64,000 nucleotides of DNA. Source: Mesaphorura yosii (taxonomy: Eukaryota; Arthropoda; Collembola; Poduromorpha; Tullbergiidae). A model generated the notes under the pieces. It saw only the letters and a list, made by a program, of their open reading frames with translations, was not told the DNA's origin and did not search any database. Below, piece by piece: positions 39,801-52,600 of this stretch. Numbering within the stretch: the stretch's first letter is position 1; each line of letters starts with the position of its first letter. The translations under genes and the position numbers were made by a program. The stretch spans positions 47,522 to 111,521 of the forward strand of contig WIXG01000267.1 of NCBI GenBank assembly GCA_009869945.1, read 5' to 3'.

Positions 39801-42800
39801 CAACGGCTTTCGTCTCGTGCATTGTCGTGAAATTGATTTTTGAGCACGGGGTAATTATTTTCTGCCATTATCGTCTCGACTTCAATTCTCATTCCCGGAA
39901 TGTAATTACCGACGCGTACCTTAATTTGCTTTGACATTTACACAGCACGAGCACGCTGGGGCTCGGAGCAGCAAGACAAATCATTACGTGTTAATGGGAT
40001 CTCATCTCTACTTGAAGCAGGTCGAACGTGAACCCGAATTCATCAATCTTTCATAGAACCTTGGAGTCTCTTTTCTTGAAAGTGCGAGGCGCTGGCAATA
40101 ATTTTTAGTGCAAACCGAACGCGAAGCGTTTTCTAATTTCTTTGTGTCGATCGGAACGGAACGTTGCGAACGACCACAGGAGAACTAGAGAACGTACACG
40201 AAATTGAATTGTCTTTATCACATGTAAGAGTTATGGAAGAATGTGGTCAAACTCATTTCCCAATTTGCGAAACTATAAGCGTATAGTCTGGAACCAATGG
40301 AAAGACGAGGCGAGCTTACTTTATTGTGCCCAGCAAAATGAGAGAATTCTTTCGGCCAAAGTTTCGTTTGTCGCATGTAGTATCCGCAAACTAAAGTGAC
40401 ACTGACACATCCGTTTGCAGTACGTCACAATTTGTTCCGAGTAAAAGTTTATCTCTGGGAATTTGTTGTCTTTCGTCGTCATGCAATGTTGGTCTTGGCG
40501 TCTCGGTCTCGTTCTCGGGTTGCTTGTCTTCTTGAGACATGGCGTGGCCGTGATTTAATTTGAGATGTCGTTTTAGTGAAGATCCAGGTTGACCCTCAGT
40601 TCGGCCATTTGCTTGTAAATCGTAATACTTGTACATCGGGAACTTGACGCGATGTATTGCGTCTGAGAAACTAAACAGGAAATTGGCGAAATCCTTAAAT
40701 ATCTAACCAGTGTGCCAGAGACAATAATATATAATTTTCTGCTCAGAGGAATCCAAAAAAATCAGCAAATGTACAGGATTCTCAGACGTAATGAAATGCC
40801 GTTGTTTTCCCTTAATTATTGGTTCTAACTAATAAAAGAGGCTCAATGCCGTCAAATTACTTTCGTCACCCACATAATTAGAATACATGATGTCAAAGGT
40901 TTGATGTTTTCTTCGTTTCTTACAGTACTCGAACGAATTTAACAAATTTTGAGAAGTTTCAACTTTTGATACGAAAACAATCCCTCTACTCTGAAGATGA
41001 CAACATTCTCGACCCACTCCTTCATGCAATGGCCACAGAAGAGATTATCCACATTGAGCAGAAAGAAGGTGGAACTCAACTCAAGCTAATCATAGACTTC
41101 GAATCGAATGGTCAAGCTATGTTTAAACCAATGAGGTAAGAGCCCATGGTTGGCAAAGCTTTATAACTTTTTATGACACTTTCTGGACTTAAGCATTGAT
41201 TTTAATTTAATTGTTTCTGGTTCATTTAGATTCGGCCGTGACCAGGAGACGCTTCCAAATCATTTTTATTTTACTGACTTCGAACGCCACAATGCTGAAA
41301 TTGCTGCCTTTAATCTCGATCGCGTGCTGGGCTTCCATAGGTAAGTTAACAAAGGAAACCAGAATTCGAGACAGGTTTCATAAAGACAAAACGCAAAAGC
41401 AAAGTATGATTAACTTGGGAAACTCAAACTTTCAGAGCTCCGCCAGTTGTTGGACGTTTGCTCAATATATCATCCGAACTCTATCCGCTCGCCGAAGGAC
41501 AACTCCTGCACACATTTTTCGTTTCGCCCGCTGGTAACATTTGCTTTCACGGCAAGTGTTCGTACTACTGTGATACATCTCATGCGATCTGTGGAAATCC
41601 TCACATGCTTGAGGGCTCGTTTGCAGCGTTTCTTCCACCGAAAGGTTCGAGCTCATCCATTCCGCATTCGCACGCATAATCATATCACGATTACTAAACT
41701 AATTTATTCATTTCATAGATGCTGCGGCGAGAAAAGTTTGGCGTCATCCGTGGAGAAGGTAGGGCTTTATTTGGATTACACTCTTGTACAATTCGCGCTC
41801 AATTCATTCAATTTTTAGGTCCTACCACAAACGACGGAAAGCGCAGTGGGAAGTTGATAATGATTACTGCGATACGATCAGATCCACTCCACCTTACGAT
41901 CGGGGTCGTCGCCTCCTAGACATTGTGGACATGGCCATATTTGATTTTCTCATGGGGAACATGGATCGACATCATTACGAGACATTCAAAGTAAGTTTAG
42001 CTTAGGTTTTAATATAACGATGCTATTATAGAACAAGTAGGTTTTAAGAACAAATGATTAAGTGACAAGTGGTTAATATTAGTTAATTTGGTAACGATTT
42101 AGGATAACGCCTTACAATAACGACTTGAGTGAACATATATTACGAATTCTAAGTCTAAGAATCATTACCTTAATCGGAGGAAGAATGTTTGTTTGCTATA
42201 GACTCGAAAACGGTGAGGGGTAGGTAAAAACCGATTTCACATTCGAGCTCAGCCCCTCCGTCAGAGTGTTTTTAGCTACTAAGAGTTTGCAGATTTCAGC
42301 ACCATGTGAGCAATTCTCTATATTTGCAAAATCACGAAATCGTGCACGAAACGCAGCAGGGCATTATGAAATCGTTAATAGAATTTTTTCAGCTATGAAT
42401 ATTAGTAATTTATATTCCGCAATGGTTACGGCAACGGGACCGGCAAGGGCTTGGGTAGGAGGGTAGGGTGTCTAGGAGGAGGTGAGGGAGGGTTACGTTG
42501 GGTGGTGATGGCAACGGTAAGAGCTCGGGAGCGGGGGCATTGGATAAATGCGTTAAGCATAACGGGGGCTGTGAGGAAGAGAGGGTAGAGGGCAACAGCT
42601 ACGGTTGCAGGGGTTGGGTTGAGGTGTCCGGACTCCTTCCGTATTGAGTGCTTCCGCCCAGTGAGGAAGCGATGAAAATTCATCATTATTAGCAAGTGGT
42701 GACCGAGTTGGCGAGGTTGGGTGGGTGTATGGAGAGAGAGTGGAAGTGGTAGTTGGGCAGAAGGCAGTCAGAGTTAGCGTAGGGAGCAGTGCAACGCGAC

Positions 42801-43813
42801 AGGGGTTGCTACAGGGTGAGGGGAGTCGTAGCCGATTTGGGGCGTGGGAGGTAAGGAGAGAAGGGCAAGGTGTTGACAGGGCAGGGAATCTAAGGAACTA
42901 TTTTGTTAACAAATTGATTTAAATTTCCAAAATTTTTTCGCCCGATATCTTTTGCCCTACCTGCCACCGTTTTCGCGATCATAGGTTACAAACATTTCGC
43001 GCTCCCTTCGATTAAGGGGGTAGATTTGACTTGATGGGCATTCTTAGTGCGCTTTGTACGCAACACAAGCAAATTACTATGATCCACCGCCAATGAGAAA
43101 TTTTTTGTTTAAACCCGATCAAAACAAATTTTAAAACAAATTGCTCACGTAGTTTAAAAACATTTAATTTTAAACACCATTTTCCTTTTCAACAAGTGCG
43201 TGTAATGTACTAATAAACAAGAAACATTTGATTACAAACAAACATTTTCTTATAAACAAAGAAGTGATTGGTTACGAATTTCAATAAAGGTAATACTCCT
43301 TGATTACTTCATTTTCAGATGTTTGGTAATGACACCTTCCTAATCCACTTGGACCATGGAAGAGCGTTTGGCCGTCCACGCCATGATGAGCTCTCAATTT
43401 TGGCTCCACTCTACCAATGTTGTGTTATAAGAAAATCTACATTAGAGAAATTACTAAAGTAAGTTACGAAAACGTTTCCAATCAAGAATCAAGTCCAAAA
43501 CGAGACAAGAAGCTCACTGTTCTCTTTTATTTCATGCAACAGCTTTCACCGAGGACCTGTCCACTTAAGTACTGCCCTTCGGACGATTTTAGACCGTGAC
43601 CCCTTGAAGCCAGTTCTTGCCAAGCCGCACTACGCTGCGATGGACCGACGCACAAATATAATTCTCAAATCGGTTCGGCAATGCGTACAGCAGCGAAAGG
43701 TGCAACAGGGTCACGCGAACCATGACGAAAACAAGGTTGACGGAGGGCTGAGCGATGATGACCAAGGACCGCTGACTCCGCTGGATGAAATTATCATCGA
43801 CGATGGATTTTAA
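33865..43813 (+). CDS. FAM20C-type secretory-pathway protein kinase
   Basis: Nine coding exons join in frame: 33865-34319, 35867-36040, 40926-41135, 41230-41340, 41436-41644, 41719-41758, 41819-41990, 43319-43458 and 43543-43813 (593 aa; human FAM20C is 584). Residues 7-25 form a type II signal anchor, followed by a Ser/Asn/Gly-rich stem to about 150. The kinase domain shows GGTQLKL, the nucleotide-binding Lys277 in [28 protein letters not shown], the Cys-rich [19 protein letters not shown] box, catalytic Asp449 in [10 protein letters not shown] and metal-binding Asp469 in HLDHGRAFG. The family phosphorylates secreted proteins at Ser-x-Glu sites in the Golgi. The spacing between the two Asp residues (20) equals that of human FAM20C, and the Cys box fits FAM20C better than the xylose kinase FAM20B. 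Introns 1, 2 and 7 are long (1.5, 4.9 and 1.3 kb); the rest are short. The exon 5 donor is GTTCGA, a weak site, but the frame requires it. Confidence 0.95.
36041..40925. other. Large second intron of the FAM20C gene
   Basis: 4.9 kb between in-frame donor GTAAGT and acceptor TTACAG. I see no supported coding exon or RNA gene inside. It is AT-rich with purine-rich patches such as the GCAAGCAG-type run near 37345-37375. Size is unusual against the 55-110 bp introns in the kinase core. Confidence 0.6.
42150..43050. mobile_element. Probable non-autonomous inverted-repeat element in FAM20C intron 7
   Basis: The left arm (about 42150-42235) reads CTAAGAAT, CCTTAATCG, AATGTTTGT, CTAT, CGAAAACGGTG, GTAGG and AAAA in that order. 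The reverse complement of the right arm (about 42935-43050) holds the same words in the same order with small indels, giving imperfect inverted repeats of roughly 80-100 bp around a core of about 700 bp. The core is markedly G-rich on the plus strand (about 42430-42890), unlike its AT-rich surroundings. No transposase frame is visible, so this looks like a MITE-type or other decayed DNA element. Exact ends and a target-site duplication could not be fixed by eye. It does not touch the splice sites. Confidence 0.55.
42447..42468 (+). other. G-quadruplex-type motif
   Basis: Four GGG runs at 42447, 42453, 42461 and 42466 separated by loops of 3, 5 and 2 bases, on the transcribed-sense strand of the FAM20C intron. 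Confidence 0.55.
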
Positions 43814-45799
43814 CAAAGCGTCAATGGCAATTGCCCTCGTTGTTTACTGACAAGAAGAATCTTCACATTTTATTTCTCCTATTTTGTGCTTAATTTTTTA
43901 AAATTGCTCTTGGTCGGTGCTCACTTTGTAATTGTTAATCTAATTTAGTGTGGTTAGTGAGTCATTTAAATTGATGCTACAGAAGGAAGGATTGTGATAC
44001 TAATAGGTTATGATTTACGTTATTTTGTTGCACTAATTTGTTGCGGAAACTGATTTACTGATTATCTAACTGTGAATCTCCAGTTGCGTAATTAGTAATT
44101 GTTATTGTTGAAAGTAATGTTACACGTGTAATTCGAACTTATTTTATGGGGAATTGCACAACAACACTTGCAACGACAAATCGAAGTTCTGAAATCTGAA
44201 ACTCTCTGAATGACTGACTCACGTCTCGTGTTGGTCTGGCGCGCTTAAGGCGCTATAATTTGTTATTGTTAAATGTGATAAAGTTGTGTTAGGTCGAGCC
44301 GAAAAAATAGTCATGTTAACAAAAGGTTTTGATGTCAACAAAGCTTTAACAAATTGCTTCGTATTGTTGTAAAGTGGCTTCGAGTCTAAATCATTGTTGT
44401 GCTAAGACTTCTATAGTTTTGAACATTGTTAAGAGACAGCAAAATATGAGCTATTACAAAACAGTGTACTTTAGCTATGGCATAGGTTATAGAAATATTT
44501 TTATGTGATTATAAACCTGTTAAGGATAGGGTGTCTAGTTAGATTTGGACGTCTAGTCAGCAAGTCTTTGGATGTAATCGCTACATTTCAAGAAATGACG
44601 ATGATCTTCATTGTTAGCCTGATAATAATGTAGAAACTTCGTTGAACTATCATATTTGAGGGTGGCTAGTAAATTAATTAGCAAGTCTACTGTCTGTCTG
44701 CAGCCTGAAATTTTGTGGCCCCAAACAGTGTATGACAAATAGCGTAGCTTATCGTGTAATGCCAAAAATGTGATTTATGCAAGGAAGCTTCGTTCATTTT
44801 CCAAAATGAAAGTTAAAGCTTCGCTTTAGGTCTCCGGGCATACAAACTGAAAATGTATGAAGTCTCAAACTAAAACTGCAAACTGCGAAAACTAATTTTA
44901 GTAATTTATTTTTTAAGAATTATTTATTTTAGGTGCAAAAGAAAAGCTTACTGCATACTGCTTAGCTTACCGTAAAGCAGATATCATATCTATTTTGCAA
45001 CGGATTACTGCAATCAGTCCCCGTGAATACACTGTATGCAACGGATTTTTATCAATGCATTGCGGATATTGCGTTGCGTTGTGTATTACGGCTCGTGTCC
45101 TATTTTCAAAAATGTTTGATACACTTTTGAAACACGCAAGTACTTGGCTAGAATTTGTAATTTGCGATAAGCGAATGAGAAAGTTGTATACCAAATTTTT
45201 AGATGCGACTACAAAATTATATATTTTAGTAGTAGACGAAAGCAAATTATTTAGTTGTGACAAAGCTTTTAACAATCCGTGAATAAAGAGCTGACAAAAA
45301 ATCAGCGTTTGCTTGTACGAAATAATTTTATGAGACGACAATCAAAGATCATGTACAACGGAAAAGTGGGTCTACCTGGCTGATTTAAAGCCTGCACTTC
45401 ATTTCTAGGATGATTTACTTCGTTTACGTTCAACGAAGTCCTGACTTCGGGTTGGGCCAATCGAAGGAATTCAACTTCAAGCATGCTTACAGGCGTAAAT
45501 CGTGTAATCGTTATTCTAAGAAAACAAAGAACCAGTCTTCGCTTGAAGAAATAAGAGTTTAACTGAGTTACTTGCTGCTGCGACTTTCAAATTTTTAAAA
45601 AATACGGTAACCCTGAATTTCTCACGTGTGTGTAACAAAACCGTTAATTATGTGTCTTGAGTCGTGTTATCCCCACACTCCCATAGAGTCTCTTTCTTGA
45701 AGCAATTCATTGGTTGTCATTCTTGTCGTAGTAATTAACTTGTACCTTCACAATAATTGAGTGCGTGCTACGTTTAATTAAACGCTGGAATGTCTGAAA
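43814..45799. other. FAM20C 3' UTR and spacer
   Basis: No supported gene. No AATAAA follows closely after the FAM20C stop; the first clear one on the plus strand is at 45282-45287, so the 3' UTR may be long or use a variant signal. The right end holds the promoter of the four-TM gene. Confidence 0.45.
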
Positions 45800-46547
45800 A
45801 TGAGTCAAAACGTGGGCTATCACTCCGTCCTCACAAGCGTAAGTACCCGAAGTTCAAAAAGCAATAGTGCAACTCTTTTCCGAACCTATATCTGATTTGT
45901 GATTGGGTCTATACTATTAGGCTTCTGCCTTTTTCATCATACTTTTTGGAATTTTGTTCCGCGAAGACATCATTCAAATCAAGAGAGACGTTGAGGAGGC
46001 ACCTGCAAAACTTCAAGAAATACTAGAAACATGTCCATCGTGCGCAAGTTTGTTCGGTTTTCCTCACCATCCTGACTTCAAGCCATGGGAAATCTTAAAC
46101 TTCATTTTAATTGTTTACGGTTGGCTTCAATGTTTTGGCCTCGTGGTCGTGCTGGTGTCCGTCAAAATGCACACAACATACTCCAAAGTTAGAGCACTCA
46201 TACGAGGATTCTGCAGAATCAAGACATCAATCTTCGATAGAGTTAAGGAGCCTGAATCAGATACGAACTCTGTGCTATTGTGGAGAGTTTATTTTGTTTC
46301 AACGTTAATGTTAGGCTTAGTTTTATTCATTACAGCGCTAATTGTTGAGATTAACAATACTAGGGTCGATGTATACGAAAGCAGGTATTCTTATTATTGT
46401 AATAATGAAAAGCAAAACTGTACCAGCACCTGGGGCAGATACTTGTGTGCAGCGCTGGGAATTAACGTGATCGTTATCGTACACTGTTTCATTAACGTTG
46501 TGCTCCAGAAAAACTTAATTGGACATGTATTTCTGGCAGTATTCTGA
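45800..46547 (+). CDS. Unrecognised four-transmembrane protein
   Basis: Two exons, 45800-45838 and 45921-46547, join in phase 0 (donor GTAAGT, acceptor ATTAG) into 221 aa. The start ATG was chosen because it is the one in frame with exon 2; another ATG at 45790 is out of frame. Hydrophobic segments lie at about 13-27 (ASAFFIILFGILF), 67-90 (ILNFILIVYGWLQCFGLVVVL), 116-141 (WRVYFVSTLMLGLVLFITAL) and 181-203 (LCAALGINVIVIVHCFINVVL). The loop between TM1 and TM2 has a CPSC pair; the loop between TM3 and TM4 has an NNT glycosylation-type site and two cysteines, with a second NCT site near them. There is no CCG motif, so it is not a classical tetraspanin. I cannot name the family. An AATAAA lies 79 bp after the stop. 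Confidence 0.75.
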
Positions 46548-46625
46548 TGATGTACGAACTTGTGACTGTGATGCTTTGACTGTGGCTCTGTTTTTAACAG
46601 TCTTGTGCCTTATCTCGCCTTGACA

Positions 46626-46631
46626 AATAAA
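46626..46631 (+). terminator. Poly(A) signal of the four-TM protein gene
   Basis: AATAAA 79 bp downstream of the stop codon. Confidence 0.7.
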
Positions 46632-49600
46632 TGCGTAGGAAACGTTCTACTTTCGAAAACTCTCCTATCACTTTAATCACTCACGAGACCATGACACAGC
46701 CAGACACCACACAAACAGAAACGAGTGGAAAATAGGAAAAAACGTAGGTAGAAAGGTTAAAGGTTAAGTTCTCGTCCTAATTAGTTGTACTGGATTTTCT
46801 CGCTCTTTCGAAATGAAAGTGGAAACTTGCGCAACCTTGGAAAATTTGCGTAGATTTTATCAGTGAACTTTAACTCAAATCCAGGCAGTTTGAGAGGGCG
46901 ACACGCATACGCAGTGATTCATGGCTTGTAGGCTCATTCATTTCGTTCGTCATCGTGTCTACGCATTCGCAGAGATCAAGCTACACAATTAGGTCAATTA
47001 TCAGCGGGATATTCGTTTGATGAGCCTGTTGGGACTAGTTTCTTCGCAATTCGCATCGCTGTTGGGAATCCATTAATTAAATAAGAAGTTGTGTTTCTAT
47101 TTATATTTTAGGAGTCATTCTAATGCGTAGAAGTGTGACATGTCCTTGGGTCGGTTGTCGGTTTGTAACCTGAATGCGAACTGGATGACTTTAGCTGCAC
47201 GCGCAGTTAAGACACGCAATTTGTTGTTTCTAGAGTCGGTATAACGGCTTAAAATTAAAATAGACGCATGAATAGACGCAATTGATTGCGACAAGTGACT
47301 TGGCCGGGTACGAATTCGTAATACATTCAGCATGTCACGATTTAAGTCTAGAAAAAACCTGCGAATGCGTATCAAGTTTACGTATTTAATTAAGTTAGTG
47401 TGATGTGGACATCATGAACTTGGACTTGTGAATGACTGCGAAAACTGGGAATGTCTACTACTCAGCCTGGATTCAGCTGTGTACGACGTATACAGCATGT
47501 CAGACCATAGAATTCCAGTTACGTAACCTGTTTACTATCCCTCTTGTGTTGGCCAGACTCTGACTGGACTTCACTCAATCGCTGGATTCATTCATTTCAC
47601 TTTCTATAGTTTGTAATCAAATTGTATTCACTGGTCACCGCATGCGTCTGCAACATGTCTCATTAAGCATTAATCACTTATGATTTTGAGGTATTTCGCT
47701 GACTCTGATTTCAATGGCGCCAGCGCAGCGCCAAGTAAATGGGTCTCAGGAATCTTGGCATGGCATAGTAAAGATAACACTAGACGAGGGAATTGTCAAG
47801 GTGCGACGGGGTCGACAATCGAATGAATTAAGTTTCTTCCCATTCGATCTAATTACGACCGCATAAAATGTGAGAATTAGAGTAACCTTTCCTTTACGCT
47901 GCTGATTGTCACCTCATTCTAACCCTCCATTTTAAAATGTTGCTTATCTCCTTGCGCAGAGGTCAACCTTGAGGTTCTCAATTTGGAATTTCACGCCGTA
48001 GCCGTTTGTCACACGGCACAACCGTATGAGTTCATTAGTCGACGAGATTGCAACATTATTTGGATCGGGACAGCGCATGAGCTGATTGAGAAACTTCGCT
48101 CTGGAAAGATTGTGATGTGGTATGGTTGCAACATAAGTCACATTGTTTGTGTCGCTGTCGCATGTTCGCCGATGATCGATAGGAGATCGCCCAGATTGCA
48201 CAAGATGAATCTAAATCAGGCAGAACTTAAAAATTAAAATTGGATTCGGTCGAACCCAAACGCTAAAAAATGAGACCCTGGCCCCAATTCCAATACCCGG
48301 TATTTCTTTCATGTTTGGAAAGTCTGTATCTTTCTTCTGGATCATTTTTTTTGAGTAAAAAAAAATTATAAGATTAGAGAAAAAGTAAAAGTGAAGTGAA
48401 TTTCAGTCTTGACATTTACATTTAGTATTTAAAAAGTTCAACTGGTCAAGTGTCATTCATTCTGCAGTCCAGGATTGAAGTTCCAACCACGCTGAATGCA
48501 GATAACCCGAACCATCTCAACTTTAATGATCTCTTCATGTCTTGCGTATTGCGTTGCCTTTACTTTTTTTTAGCAACATTACCTCATTTTTTTCTGCATT
48601 ATGCAGAGCGCCGTAATTTTTATTTAATTTCGTGATAAGAAGGCATTCAACTCAATTACAAATTCTTCAAATCACACGCTAGTTAAACTTTTACCGTGGC
48701 ATGGCGCGGTGCGGACTTTGTCGCTTCCTTCGGCTTCTTTACTTTTTTCATTTATAGTGTGGACTTCTACATTTAAATATGATCAAGGTTAAAGTTGACA
48801 TTCGCTCGAGTGGTGATAATGACTTGTACGATTGTGCCTGCCTGCCGTGTCGTTGAATTGAGCTGTGAAGCATTAAAGTCCATTCATTAGCGAGATGCGA
48901 GGTGGCGGAAAACTTTTAATGTCCCAGCAGAATTTCGGTACAAAACTTTGTGAATGTCATGCCCATTTATAAAAATACTGTGCAGCGGAAGAATCAAAGT
49001 TCTTGGAGCACTGAACAACTTATTTATCGAAATTTTGGATCATCTTGACGTCAATCTCGATTTCTATGAAGGCGCACGTGGAAAATGTGCCCACTCAACT
49101 ACACAACAGCCTTCCCTGGTACTCACCTTAAGCCAGGCAGACAGAATAATGGTCTTACAAGAGATCATTCAGTGTATATGGAATGAAGAATGAAAGGCAT
49201 TTGAGTTGCCAGGGCCTAGAAACCGCTCGGTGCCCTTGTCCTGACTTTCCTGTCCTCCGTCCTAAGTCCTAACCTCGAGACAGGCCGGCGTGGTGCTTTC
49301 TGAGAAACTGCTAGGAATGACATAAAAATTGTTATGATAATTTTATTTTAATTTCAGCCAAGATGAGGGACGAGACGGCCTTGGGGTCGCCCCATTGGTC
49401 CACAGCTCGAGACTGTATAGAAGAATTAACAAGCATCGAAATCTTCGATAGATTTGTCTGGAGCCTGAAATCTGGATTTGTCCTTGAACAATTCGTGCGG
49501 GAGCCTCACTCTAACAGATTAGAATGACAACTTTGAATTTGCTATATATATTTAAATTTCATGGTGTTCATTCCTAGTTCGACTCGTATTTCTCCATTGT

Positions 49601-52600
49601 AGCAGCCGACCGGAATGCAGCATGACAGCAGTCTAGCCATTGGCCATTACGTAACTCGCACGACGTTGCTGCCTCAGTTTAACTGATTAACCAGCATATT
49701 CAACCCATTTAATGAATAGCTATAGAAGGACGTCCAGGCCGGGATCAATGGAACTGATTACTGATGACTGGGGATTTAGATCATCGCTAAGTTTACAAAC
49801 TACTACTAAACTAGAACTCGTCTGGTAGCATAGTAAAAGAAACGTCTGTTTTTTACTTTTACCAATTCAGCCAATCGGACATTCAGTGAATCGGCGTGGC
49901 GAATCAAGGCTGTTGATCTACTTAATTTTACGACGTGGCAATGAACTATTCTTGAATGAAAGATCGATTATGCCTTGCAAAACGTTGCGATTAGCATGTG
50001 GCAGTGGCGCGAATTAATCAAGAACGGCCGGCCGGCAAGGGTGAAGGACTTTCCAGCCTTAAGCTAAAGATCATTGTGACACCGAACAAAGAGCCCAATT
50101 GTTCAGCAGCACTCTGCAGGTACGTATCTGAAAGTAAGTACGAGAACGAGCCTCTCATTCATTTGTTCATGTAATCAACTTCTTACTCTGTTCCTGTCAT
50201 TGGCAAGATTACAGACTAATAAATCAAGATTATGAGATTAGGCTATCTTCGTCTGGATAACGAGTGCTGATCTTTGCATTTTCTTGAGCATGAGCTCAAA
50301 TGTAAACACTTATGAAGGATTTCCATTGAAAACAAAATGTAGCCATCCTGCGATTCGTGTCATGATAAAAATATAAAATGAATTCATCTTCTTGTGTCGT
50401 GTCTTTATAATTGTAAATAAATACTACACATATTTTGGCAAGGCTTAGTGGCAGCGGGATCGAGTGTAGCCTTCGCCATTGGCGGTGGCCGCTGCCGACC
50501 TTATCAAAATCAAAGCTAAGCGAGCACATTAGCAGACGCATCTCACCTTGAACGCATTGAACTGCCTTGACTTTTTACCTTGGAACATCGGCATTGAACA
50601 CTGGGAGTGGGTACTAAATTTAGATTTTGATAGATTAGGAGAACAAGTGGCTCGCTTGATTCGGAAATGGCCAGGGATGTGACCCTGAAATTCCTGCCAA
50701 GTGTCAAATGCCGTTCACGTCGGTGATCACATCGCTAAACCTTGGCACTTGGCGCTCACCATAAAAAGATGTGGCCAGGATTCGTCTCCAGCGTTCTTGG
50801 GAATCCAGCGTCTTCGACCTAGAACATGCGACCGAATCCACGTCAAGAATCCAATCTGCATGATGGACGGACGTGTTTCATTCATTCCACGTTTGCCACA
50901 ATGGAAAACAGGTTTTTGTGCAGGCAGGAGTTGTACCTCTGAGGCCCATGTCCTGGTGATGGTGTTGATGATGCCATTGTTTACAAGGTGGAAGAATTTT
51001 CAGTGAAAAAAGGTTAATTACAGTCATCGTTTAGCTTGTGACTTTAGCAGACTCTGACGCAATTGCAGAAGAAGCCAGTTTGATTTTTATGGACTACTCG
51101 CCTGGCCTCAATGAAATGAGCGTGCTATTGTTGTGTAGTAATACAATGAGTTTTACGTAAATCCCGTAATCCACTTTCTAATCTTACAAACTTTGTCCAT
51201 ATCCATGCCCATTCGGGTTGAAGTTGAACGTTCGACCCTAATTTTCTGAGAATCTGCGTCCACAGTTGTTAATTCGGCAAATGCAAGAAGCAAAAGCAAG
51301 ATTGCATTCGCAGATGCCCATGTTTGCTGACCTCCTTTGCTCAGCAGCAAATTACAACTTTTCGTGTCGCGTCTATCCTTTTCCTGGGCCAAGCGAGATT
51401 TTGATTGCGACATTCGACACGACTTTCTTCTTTGAGAAAAATATCCGCTCCAAATCCAATTTTTAGCACTACGAATACATTATGCATCAGAAAATCTCAT
51501 GATTCTTCGAATACTCAGCATTCTGCGCCGTGTTGTTTTAGATTCGCATTGATTTAAATTTTAAATGCCGAGAATTAACCGCAACTCAGCATAAGTGTCT
51601 CGATTTTCCGTCGTGTGAAATATTTTATTCATAAAAAATTGAAGGTAATGTAAATTCAGCACTAGACGCATTTTTCTCCTTCGCACTCCTGGTGGGATCA
51701 GTTTTCTGAGTAATTCTCCGCATCACATCTTAGCTCTCAGCTCGAAAACACTTGAAATTTATTCATTTATACGGCCCTCCGTTAAAAATTGAATTATCAT
51801 TTAGTCATATTAAATGAATCGGAATATTTTGGCAAATAACATTTAAAACAGTTGAACACTTGTGCGTTATTCTTTAAACATAGGGTGACAATTAAATGAG
51901 AACACGACACTTTCAATTGACGCTTGGCAATTGGCAATTAACTCTAGGATGCTGATTGTTGCATCGCCATCGGGCAGGCCGACAGCGGTAGAAATGCACC
52001 TGAATTGCATTGCATTCTTGAGATTTGCGGCTGGACTCTCTCAGGCTGCGTGTACATTCACCACCAGAGCTTCGTCTCACGCTGCTCGATGCTTAATAGA
52101 AATAAGCTACACTGTACTAATAAAAGGTCGAGAATCAAGTTTAAAGCAATGCGAACTTTAACACGCGGAATTCCACATCTTGCAAGTAGCATACGGCCGT
52201 ATAGCGTGCTTGCTTTACCTTATGAATCGAGTGGTTTTATCCAATTACAATTCCAAAACTGTCTTCAGTCTTGTATTAGCACCCAGTCGTTACCATGAGT
52301 CGTGATGCTCGAGTCGTCAGTGTTCTTGGAATAGAAAGTGTCGTCGGAGTGCGAGCAAACAGTATATGTTTACGTTTACCATTAAATTCGACTTTGACTT
52401 TGACCACTTTGACATGGACTGACAGAAGATCAGACGATCTCGTATACATACGAGACGCTTCAGCAGTGTTGACGTCCGCGTTCTAGCTTGAGAGCGATAG
52501 CTTCTTTAGTCTTTGTACACATCAACTTGCCCTAGTAGTCGCGTGCATCAAATTCTCAAGTGTACCGTGCCCGCGTTCGCGTCGTTCACGGCGTCCCACT

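Noticed and set aside
42426-42695. 89-codon minus-strand Pro-rich frame inside the inverted-repeat element
   Set aside because: It is the shadow of the G-rich tract; the Pro-rich sequence follows from base composition and matches no transposase.
47961-48237. Open frame of about 90 codons after an acceptor-like TTGCGCAG
   Set aside because: Composition is fairly protein-like, but no partner exon, start or known family could be found.
48954-49193. 79-codon plus-strand frame
   Set aside because: No domain, no splice partners and no poly(A) signal; could be chance.
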